Made by a program: the position numbers and the translations under genes. Under the pieces are notes generated by a model that was not told the DNA's origin, did not search any database, and saw nothing but the letters and a program-made list of their open reading frames with translations. From positions 313,001 to 377,000 of the forward strand of contig JAYKKM010000079.1 of the NCBI GenBank assembly GCA_035772405.1: 64,000 nucleotides of DNA. Reading direction: 5' to 3'. Source of the DNA: Chrysogorgia sp. JL179-B06 (lineage: Eukaryota > Cnidaria > Anthozoa > Scleralcyonacea > Chrysogorgiidae). Below are positions 20,069-32,000 of the stretch, piece by piece; position 1 is the first letter of the stretch, and each line of letters begins with the position of its first letter.

Positions 20069-23000
20069 ATGGCTGTTAATGACCCGCGAGTATTGTTGGA
20101 TGCTATGGGCACAATGCTTGGCGAGAGTGGAGACATCAAAGGACCACACGAAGTTGATACTGTGATAAGGTTGGTTGAATACCAAACTCCAAGCACACAT
20201 ACATGATGTAATGAAAAAGTACAGTTAGCAAAGCAAAAAGGTGGGAAAATGTATCTTTAATACATTGATTCAACCTCTCTTGGACTACACAGACACTGTT
20301 TGGGGGAACTTGGGTTCAGTTGCTTCTCAAGGACTTCGATCAACACTTACAAAATTGGGGTGCTAGGATTGTGCTTCAAGTGGAAACATCTGAAAACACA
20401 TTTCTAAAATTCAACTGGGTCAATTTGAAAAACAGGCAAATTATGGTTAATGTATCATAGTTTATAAATGCAGTGCTGTAAAAGTTACTTTTTTTTGGAA
20501 CTAGTTACAGTTACAGTTACATGCTCAAAAAAGGAACTAGTTACTGGTAAAAGTTACATGAAATAAATGTAACTAGTTACCATTACAAAGTTACTTTAAG
20601 ATTTTTGTAACTAGTTACAAAGTTACTTTGACATTTTTGTAACTTGTTAAAAGTTACATTCCCAGGTTTTACTATTTACAATGGCAATGGGTTCAGTTAA
20701 GTTAAAGCACTGTCTTTTAGTGACCTTTACCTTCTTTAAAGAACGAGATAACCCAACAACAACTACTCAAATAAAACAGTACAGTGAATCAGTATTTCAA
20801 AAACATTAAACATTTTGCATTCGAACATGTCCGCCAAATACGGCCAAGGTGCCTCGCATGAAATCATGACTCCATAGCGCATGAAATTATGAAAATTATT
20901 CTGTTTATTGAACGAAAATCATGCCAGCCTCGTGATTGAAATTGAGTCTTGAAAAATATAGCCTGCGCCGGCTATGCAGGCTAGAAAAAATATGAAGATT
21001 ACATTTACATTTACAAAACTAATATGTGGCCGTGATCAGTGGTCAGCAGATTGGCGTTGATAATTTGGCGAGGACGTTATGTAGCCCTACATGAAATATT
21101 GAAATGTTACGGAAATACCAACACTGCTTCAATTGACTGTAGAAGCAAACCATGGTAGAAGTGAGCGTGAGAATGTAACGGAAAAGTAACGTTAGCGCTG
21201 GTAACAAATGTAACTCGTTATAGTTCCATTTTTAGCAAAAATGTAACTAGTTACAGTTACAGTTACCTCCTTGCAAAATGTAACTAGTTACCCATATAGT
21301 TACTTTAAAAAGTAACGATTACTTGTAATTTCGTTACTTGTAACGAAGTTACTTACAGCACTGTATAAATGTATAAATAATTATACGCCAGACTATCTTC
21401 AACAATATTTCTTAAAAAAAACTCACAGGTATAATACCAGACGTAGGGATGATAATATAATGCTGCCCAAGCGGAAACTTTAACTTTTTTTAAAATCATT
21501 TTATTATTCAGGACTGTTTCATTTTAATTCTCTTCCGGACAACATCAAGAACGCGGTATCATTAAACATAAATTGTTTGCTACTCAAGCTTTTAACACAA
21601 ACTCAGAAAATGTTTCTGAGCCCCATCTATGGGAATCGAACCCGCAACCTTCATGATCTCCGGTTAGACGCTCTAACCATTGAGCTACCAGAACTCAGAT
21701 GGCAGAACGAAGGCTACGTTGCGTACTAGTTCGTACGTGCGACATATGTATACTGCTAATTCAGCAGTCTCGATATGTGTGTCTCTATATGTCTGTATCT
21801 CTATATGTCTGTATAGATATACAGACATATCGAGAATGCTGAATTAGCACGTATGTCACACATACAAACTAATACGCAACGTAGCCTTCGTTCTGCCGTC
21901 TGAATTCTGGTAGCTCAATGGTTAGAGCGTCTAACCAGAGAATCAGAGATCAGGAAGGTTGCGGGTTCGATTCCCGTCTGGGGCTCAGAAACATTTTCTG
22001 AGTTTGTGTTAAAAGCTTGAGTAGCAAACAATTTACCAAATTTCATTGTATGTTAATACAGATGAATTTTCACATTATTTCTAATTGAATATTGTAGTAT
22101 AGAACTTAGTATAAACTTGTAACTTGTAATTCTTAAATAAAGTTTTTCTATTCTATTTTAGGAATGAAATACTGACGTTTCAAGCAGATCCTTCATCAGA
22201 GTAAGATGACGAAGGTCTCTGCTCAAAACATCAGTAATTCATTCCTAAAATTTTGGCAGTTCACCACCAGTTTCTTTGCCACACATACATGGTGCATTTG
22301 CTGAAAACATTTTGTTTTTTACTTTTATAGCCTTATGAAAGACTCTGAAAAGCTTCTAAGTCGTTACACCTTTTTGAATATACTACGAGCCACTGTTGAA
22401 CTAGCTGCTGAAAATACGATTGCCTTGGAAACTGTTAATCAGTGAGTCTCATTAACTAAGATGTTCATGTACTATTGTACTGTGCAATGATGCCAATTGG
22501 TACATGTTATATAGGGAATAATCCGTGAATATAATTTCAAATATCTAAAATCATATTTTTTGTTTAAGATTTGTAAAAGACGGTGGTTGTACAATTTTGA
22601 ACAAATGGCTGACTGATGCAAAGGTTTGGGATAATCTGCCATTAATGTTGGAAGTTTTAGAGGTTTGTTAGAAATATTAATTTTCTATTTTGAAACCATT
22701 AATTTCAATGTAGTTGTATGTACTTTTAAACCACATTTGACTGGACTTGGTAAATTGATGGTCTTAACAAAGTTTTTTCTTTGTATATTAAAGATTTTAG
22801 AAGCAATGCCTGTTACTATTGAAGCTCTTAAACAGGTATTATATAAATATTATAAAATATAATATTTACAAAAATATTATACATATATTTCAAACTGTTA
22901 TATCAGTATGCTGTTTACAAACAGTATAAAGTTTTTAGATGTAATATATATAGTACAATTAATTATTTTTCAATAAATAAATAAATTAAACCAATGTCTG

Positions 23001-26000
23001 CATATATGTATGGTAATTTAATTTGTAATTCTGTATCTTGGAAATATCATATAAAATCTTGGCAAGATCCTGTAAATTCTTGGTAAGATTGCATAAAATC
23101 TTGGCAAGATTGCGTAAAATCTACGATCTTGGCAAGATCATATTATTTAAGAAAGATCTTGTGGAATCTTGGCAAGATGGTGTCAAATCTTGGAAAGATC
23201 CTGTACGATCTTGGCAAGATCATATATATACTGTAAGATCTTCAAGGCAAGATCTTGTAAAATCTTGGCAAGAAGGGATAAAATCTTGGCAAGATCTTGC
23301 AAGAAATTAACCAAGATCTTGGTAAGATCTTGCCAAGATATTGCCAAGAATCCTGCCAAGATTTTCAACCTGGAAACATTATTTTGTACAGGGCAATATT
23401 GGCAAACTAGTAAAGCAACTAACAAGAAGTGAAGAAAAAGGTATGAAGAAGATTGGCATTATTTCATGTTTTACAAGTGTCAAGAGAAACTTTCTTTCAA
23501 ATAAATATTGTTATATTTTATTTAGATATACGAGAGCTAGCTAGCAGTTTACTAAACAAGTGGATGGTGCTTGTGAAAGGTAATTGACTGGTATAACATA
23601 AGTTATAAGACAAGTTCATTTTGTTAAAATTAAAGTATATAGAAATTAATGAATAATATTTACAACAAAATTGATCAATATATAATCTATAAAGATTTAA
23701 AAAATTTAAAAACAGTGTATATTATTTGCTTGTAAAACTAACATGTACTGTAGATCTAAAAAGACATATAGTTTGACGCTACTCTGGATTTAAAACGTTT
23801 TTTGAACGTAACTTTAAAAGTTACTGTCCATGACCCAACGTTTTTACACTCCAATCTGAGTGTCTTAACGAGAAGAGTGTCGAAACGTTGCATCATGGTC
23901 CTTGGACAGTAACTTTTAAAGTTATGTTCAAAAAACTTTTTAAAGCCAGAGTAGCATCAAACTATGTCTGATTTATCACCTGGTTGCGTTGGGAAATTAT
24001 TTGTCATCTAAAAGGTTCCAATCCTTGATAAATTACAATTAGATTTAGGTCTAAGAAGTCCTTTACAGGTATTGGATTTCGTTGACCATAACTTGTTTCT
24101 ATTTTGTTTTCATATTTATTTGACTTTTTTATTTAGGAAAACCTAAAAAGAGTAAAAAATCAGATCAGCGGACTGAAGGTTTGTGACAATTGCATGTTTT
24201 GTGGTTCACTGAAATTTCATTCAGACTAAATATGAGCTTGTTCCACTAGTATACTGTAATATTAATCTACAATATTAACTGTAATGCCAGCATATGAGTC
24301 AACCTGGCACACATATAGGCCACAATACATTAAGTCAACCCTTTTTTAAAAATCATGATTTTACGAAAATTGGAGTGTAAGTCAAGTCCCTCCAATAAAT
24401 GCCAAATATTATTTGTAATATACCCAGAATCTTATCCTGGCATTAAAACCACACTATATATACAGAACTCGTGACTAGGCTCTTGGCAATGGCCTCTGTA
24501 GCTCAGTGGTCAGAGCACTGCAATAGCATCACAGGGTCGCAGGTTCAATTCCAGCTGGGAGGCCTTGAAGTTGCATTTTTCGCAACTGGTCCCAGTTTGG
24601 TCTAAAATGTATATGTACAGTATATTCCAATTTCCAACACTCGAAATTTTCCTTCACCATAAATCCTTAGAAGAAATAGTTAAATAGTTGACTTAGTGTA
24701 GCCAGTCTGTAAAGTTTTTTTTCTGCGCGGGGAACGTTAAATATTTGTACAATTTATGTGCGGCGGAGTTTGCGAACGCATCATAAGACACGTGCGTTTA
24801 GGGGGTTGGGGGTTTAGGGGGTTGAATTCTAGTTTGTTGGAAATAGGATTTCCTGTATTCTGAGATCACTTTTCAGCATGTTATATACACAGTCTGCAGT
24901 CTACAGATTATACTGACCGATTTGGCGTTACGTTGCCCATGTGGTCGCGCGGATCCATGGGCAGAACAAGATTTTGCACGGACGGATTTCAATCACGATA
25001 AAATTGCACGGGGAACCCCAAATATTACGCTCTGGCTATGGAGTATGGACTCTATTCACCAAACTTGTGGCCAGCAGCAGAGTTATTAGAATGTTTGGTA
25101 AACTCAATAACCTTAATTTAACTTGAATCTTACTTCATAACTTCTGCATTTTGTTAGTTGCATGTTGATGTGTTTACTAGCACTAGGTTCAGCGTAAAAT
25201 GCGTCTGATGACTGCCTCATACCACAAGGCAGGTCTGATTATGTTTTGATTGATACAAGATGACTGAGCTGCTAATGAGTTGCTAGCCACATACAGGTAT
25301 GGTAGATTTAAGAGAGACCATCTGACCCAAATCACTCAGAAAAACATTATTTCCCAATTGTTTTCAGAATCAAACTCTGCCAGTAGTCCAACAGGAAAGA
25401 GAGCAAGGTACCATAATGAAATACATATCGAAACTAATCGGAACACAAAAGTAATTTTATAACAATTTATTCTGGATACATTAAAATATACACCACTAAT
25501 AAGTGTTTGTCTTCAAACCATAACAGAGAAAATGTAGCTGTTGGTAGTAAATCTAACCAACCACCAGAAAAGAAAAGCAAGTCTCTGGCAGAAGCCAAAA
25601 GTAGTGTAACAAGTGTTGCAAAGCCACCACCGAAGACGAAGGTTATCCCTGCATTGCCAAAACGTATGGATTTTCAAATTACTTTTTTTTTTTGTAAATA
25701 ATTTCAATATTAAGTGAATTAGATGATTTGATGGAACCAGACAAATAGAGTTAGGTGTTCATAGAAAGAAGTTTAGATAGTTGCTTTCAATGTTGACCTG
25801 TAGAGGAATATCACTGAAACTGAAGAAAGTTGTATGCTCATGCCTATGCGACATTGAAAAATATCGATAATATTGACTATACAGTAAAAACCCGCGAGTA
25901 AGAACCTGCGTTTTCCCAAGTTAGCCTAAACAGGTTCTTATATAAATGGTACTTAGCATAAATTGAGGCTATTTAGGTTCTTAAATAGGTTCAGACTTTC

Positions 26001-29000
26001 TAAAGAAAAAAATACATTGTAGCTAATAGAATTTAGTGGTATTCAGCCTGTATTCCTTATAATATAACATCTGCATACCATGTAAGTATTTATAAAGAAA
26101 TTCATGAAAAAAAAAGACTCTTCCATATGCTGATGTGTAGCCATGGAGATACTGTATAAACAATATATATATACAGTTACAGTATTTATGTGTAATTACA
26201 ACAATAACAATTCTATTTGATTTTCAACATTGGCATTTACATTGTATTAAATCGGAGTAATAAGGCACCTGTGTCTCCAAAAATGTTGATCTGTATCTTA
26301 TTCACCCAAGTGTACACATCTTTTTATATAGATTTTAGAAAATAAGAACCTGTTTCAAATTTTAGGCTAAACAGGTTCTTGTATAGAAGGGGTATAACTG
26401 GCAAATTTTAGCCTGACAGGTTCTTAAAAACTAGGTTCTTACTCGCGGGTTTTTACTGTATATCGATATTTATGAATTACAAACCTGTCGTTTTGTAATT
26501 GTGCATGCACGAAAGGCATACGCGCGTGTAAAAAAATACAATCCACAGAGAGTAATTATTTACAATTTTATACATTCTATGAAGAGAAAATATACATTCT
26601 AGAATCTCCTTGTTTGGCTTAAGTTGGACTCGCTTTGGCGGGTGTTACTATCTGTCTGGCTTTGCTGAATAATCTTTCAGTCGGTACCCGACCGCCGCTA
26701 CGCGCTTTTAAACGCAATAAGCTGTCGTCACCTGAATTAGCGGACGTTGTCGTGCTTATTTCTGTTTTCGTAAGACACAGCTGTGGAGTTGAAACTTTCG
26801 ATATTTTCGATATGCGTGTTGAGGCTGGATCAAGATAAACGGGTACGAAAGATCATTGATTTAGATGTGCCTGGGGCTGGAAGAAGGGAGAAAGGAAGAC
26901 GTAGGAATACATGGAAACAGATTAGGGGACGAAGGGATTGCGTAAGGAACTGGCATTAGATTATGCTGCATTGAAAGTTGCTTTATCGCGCTGAACTAGA
27001 AAGGGTTTTTAATATATACACTGCTGTAGTGAATGTGTGAGATCTTGGAGTAGACAGACGATACATGGACGATTGTCAAGCTCGTATCCTCAGAAAAATG
27101 ATTCTGAATCAGAATCATTATCTGAGGATACGAGCTTGACGACTATCGTCCATGTATTGTCTAGAAAGGATCGTTGAGAGAGAATGGGTATTGAGAGAGG
27201 AGAGGAAGATTGATGTGGTTCGGGCAGGTGGAAAGAAACGGTGAAAGGAACGTGTCATGAGGATGGAGTTGAAACAGTCAGCTCCAAAATGATGGTCAAA
27301 GATGACATGCAGCTACTAAAGTTAAGGAGCTAGGACAACACTAAGCAGACGCACTATTATATAGCAGACGATGGAAGCAGAAGCTATAGTAAAGGCCACC
27401 CCCTGTGTAAGCTGAGAACACTGTCTTTATTTATTTTAAATGAAAATAATGAAGTGGAATTAAAGTGATAATTTATTGTGTGTTTTTTCTATTATCAATA
27501 AATCTTAGTTATAGTGATGGAGAGTTCGGGATTCATGAATGCCTTGATTACGACACCTTCACCAGCTGTGAAAAAGAAGAAAAAGGTCGCAACTCCACCA
27601 TCGCCAAAAGTAAATAATATTCACTTTACTTTTCTGACACTTCTTTTTTTGTTCCCTATTGATTAACTCGTTTGTTTATCATCCATTATTCCATTCATTC
27701 ACTAATTTCTTCCTACTACATCTACCTTCATATATCACTCTGATTACAAGCTCCTTCACTTCATAGTTAGTAGAGGGGGATGGTTGGGAAGCTTCATTGT
27801 CTTTCAAGATGACACAATGGTCATGTTATTGTTTTGGAGAAAGTGTTTGTTATTGGTTGGAGAAAGGAAATTCTCTGGACTCGTGATGGCGAAGGACTCA
27901 CAACACGTGACGACGAAGGACTACACTAATTAAATCTAACGTTGTTATTGGATAACTGCTTCATTATACAGAAAATACAATACGTTCAGTGACCGTGAAA
28001 GTGAACAACAACATAGAACAATGACTTTTGCCGACCTTCCAAACCATCCCTTCTACTAACTATGTTCACTTGTAACATCTCAGTAGATGCATGTACGCAA
28101 TGCGTACCTATTTTTGGATTTTGCCAGTTCACTCGATACTGGCGCATTGTTGTTTTATACAATACGTACCTACGTATCTACATGTACAGTGTACATACCT
28201 TCGCACATTCTTACAAACTTTGTTCTTTTGTTTGTTCACCCCTTCAGGCCTTGTAATGAGAAAAACAACAACAAAGGGGTTTCTCAATTGTGCTCCTGAA
28301 ATTAGCCAGGCACTTGATTGAGCGGTTGATTTGATTATATTAAAATAATTTTGCCTTTTTCACTCGGTAAAAAAGCACTTTACATCAACGGGTTTCTTTC
28401 CAAACATTTATGAACCTTAACCCGAGTAGTCTGTAAATTTCATTTTCCAAACGTAACGTGCAAAATCTCTGTTGCAGTATGATCCTTTTGTTTGGGTATA
28501 GAGATATAAGTTTGGTTAAGGGAAGTACAGGGCAGAGGTGCTCACGTTTGATCGAGCGCTTCTCATCATAAAGCCTGCTTCTTTACGTCTTTCCGACCTG
28601 TAGCTGTTGTCCTACACTACCGATACCTTCAATAAAAACTTTATTGGGTCAACTACAACATTATTTGTTTACAAAAATTCAGAACAAAGTAGAAAATAAT
28701 AACAAGAAAATATAACAAGAATACAAAAAAAGTAGTTACCCAATCGGACGGGGCGCGAACGGGACGCGAGTACCCATGCGAGGCACCTCTCCGACAATAT
28801 TCTCCGACAGTAGTTACCCAATCGCGTCCCTGTGACAGGGACAGTCCCTTGCGATTGACCAGGTACAGGTCATATCCACGTCAAATACAGAGAGCAAAAG
28901 TGCTGAGTAATGACGGGAAAGGAAACTCCTAAATATAGTTACACTGGAGAAACTACTAGGTGGAGCTACTTTACAAACACTGTTCCACAACTTTGCAATG

Positions 29001-32000
29001 CGGTTAAAGTAAGAGGCCTGATACGTACTAGTTTTACAAGATGGGGTTTTTAGCATGAGAGTAGGATGCTAAAAATACCTTCCTCATTGGTTTGGCTTCC
29101 TTCAATGGTTTGTTTCATCGCGCGTTCACTCCTTGCATCCTCCATACAGTATTTCATCAGATAAATATTAGTGACTTGCACCTTGGTTATTTCAATTTAG
29201 TAAATTGTTTGCCCCTCGAGCTTAAACGCAAACTCCGCGAAAAATGTTTCTGAGCCCCAGACAGAACCCGCAACCTTCATGATCTCTGGTTAGACACTCT
29301 AACCATTGAGCTACCAGAACTCAGATGGCAGAGCGTATAGGCTACGTTGTGTACTAGTTCGTACGTGTGACATACGTACTGCTAAATCTGCAGTTTCGAT
29401 ATGTCTGTATATCTTTTCTATCAGATAAATATATTAGTGACTTCCAGCTTAACGATTCGCTACATTGAAATAACCAAGCTGTGAGTCACTAATGTTTATC
29501 TGATAGAAAAGATACACAGACATATCGAGACTACAGTTTTAGTAGTACGTATGTCGTACGAACTAGTACACAACGTAGCCTTCGTTCTGCCAGCTGAGTC
29601 CTGGTAGCTCAATGGTTAGAGCGTCAAACCGGAGATCATGAAGGTTGCGGGTTCGATTCCCGTCTGGGGCTCAGACACATTTTTCTGAGTTTGCGTTTCA
29701 GCTTGAGTAGCAAACAATTCACCAAAAAGTATTTCATCATGATATCTGGTCATTCATCATGATATCTTGACTTCTGATGTGTTCCTAATTGTAGCTAGCC
29801 TATTCCGGTCCTCTGGAGGAAATATTACAAAAACAAATCCAGACCCACATGCAGGGAGAGGAAATGGGAAGCAAACAGAAAGAGAAACCAGAGGGAGAAG
29901 AAGAAGAACAAGAGAAAGATGCTGGAAATAATGATCTCCAAGAAAGGTAATAGTTGGGAATATATAGGTTTACCTCTCATGTAAAAAATAAGTTATGACG
30001 AACACAGGTGTTCATTTTATAAGATTATTACGTAACGAAGGTTGCAACCAAACATAAACTGACCATCTTTTTAACAGCATTGTGCTACCTAACATTACTT
30101 ATGGCTTATCAGAATATGATGCAGCTGATTCTGAAGTGCTTTTTAGATGTGTGAAGTTGATCGTCCAGGTTGTTGTAGTCTTGAGAAAGACTATTGTTGG
30201 ACTACAACAACCTGGACGATCAACTTCACACATCTAATGATACTCCTAGGTTCAAACCACTAGCCCTAGTTTTTTCTCTTCAGTAATTATCTTGAGATAG
30301 TATTTTAATTGTACCTACATGTATTTAGATAATTGTAAGTCATTGCTTACTTCCTTAGTAGCCAAGAGGGTGACACACTGGACAAGAGTACAGCAGAAGA
30401 ACCAACTGTCGTGGAGCAATCAAATGCTAATCTCCCCGAACCTGGTGAGTACTTGTACAAGTTTAACACTGAACGAATTTACAGCCCCTCGAAGAGTTTC
30501 TCAATGAATTTCAACTTTGTTAGTAACTGATGTCTGTCCGTCTCTTTTCTACAGATACTGAACTGGTTAGCACTGCAAGTTCGAGTGAGGTAAAGCTTGA
30601 TATACAGTATTTACGATACTTCAATTGCAGACTTTCTTTAATAGTTATGTTAAAAGTACTTTTAATTTGTCAGAATAAAATGCAGCATAGGGACACTAGA
30701 TATAAAAAGTACAGATAAAACGTGTTGTGCTGCGTAGGCAGTGTAGAAATACAAATCAAATATCTAAAAAGGTTGGTGTACTGCCGAAATAGCGTGTAAG
30801 TAGTCTAACGTTTCGAGCGAAGGCCCTTCGTCAGTCTTTCAGAATTTTACTCTCTGACGAATTTCACTCTCTGACTTCAGTCTTTCACCCTCTGATGAAG
30901 GGCCTTTACTTGAAATGTTAGGCTACTTACACGCTATTTCGGCAGTACACCAACCTTTTTAGATATACAGTACAGATAATTTGCTTTGATGTTAATCTTG
31001 ATATCTTCAACAGCTCCCAGTTACTGAAGTAGAAGAGAAACCAAACAAGACAGGTTTGTTTTTTTATTTGCATTCTGTTTCTCCATTTTCTTTCATATCC
31101 TGCACATTCCATAGTGCAGTAGCTTGCTTGATACTTACTGTAGTTACAAGTTCTTGTGTCGCCGTTACATAGATCCTGTTGAGCCAATAGAGGCGGAGCC
31201 TAGTGTTGTTGAAGTAACGAATGAAGTTGAAGATGTCGAGAAGAAGAAGAAGAAAAAGAAGACGAAAAATATCTCGTGGGCTGAGGATGACAAACTTTTA
31301 GTTTATCATTATTATGAACCAGATGAAGAGGAAAGAGGTAATTCATAATCCATTCTTCCTAATCCTTCCTTTCTTTCTTTCTAATCCATCCTTTTCTAAT
31401 CCACCATTCCTTTCTAATTTCATAATTTTCTTCCTTGCTAACTCTTGCTTCCTAACGCATCCTTCCTTCCTTGTTTCCTTCCTTCCCTCACCTTCATAAT
31501 TCCTTCCCTCATCCTTCCTTAATTCCTTCTATCCAGCCCAACCATCCATCCTTCCCTGCTTCTTCATTCCCTGATTCCTTCATTCCCTGATTCCTCCATT
31601 CCCTGATTCCTTCATTCCCCAATTCCTTGATTCCTTGATTCCTTCATTCCCTGATTCCTCCATTCCTTGATGATTCCTCCATTCCTTGATGATTCCTCCA
31701 TTCCTTGACGATTCCTCCATTCCTTGATGATTCCTCCATTCCTTGATGATTCCTTCATTCCCTGATTCCTTCATTCCTTGGTTCCTTCATTCCCTGATTC
31801 CTTCATTCCCTGATTCCTTCATTCCCTGATTCCTTCATTCCCTGATTCCTTCATTCCCTGATTCTTTCATTCCCCAACTCCTTCATTCCCTGATTCCTCC
31901 ATTCCTTGATGATTCCTCCATTCCTTGATGATTCCTCCATTCCTTGATGATTCCTCCATTCCTTGATGATTCCTCCATTCCTTGATGATTCCTTCATTCC

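Larger units (their letters stand above)
20069..23579 (+). other. PPP1R10: PPP1R10 exons 1-6: TFIIS N-terminal-like domain
   Basis: These six exons encode about the first 150 residues. The order [89 protein letters not shown] follows the vertebrate protein block by block. This is the helical bundle that binds partners in the PNUTS complex. The match is clear, with no missing block. Confidence 0.9.
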
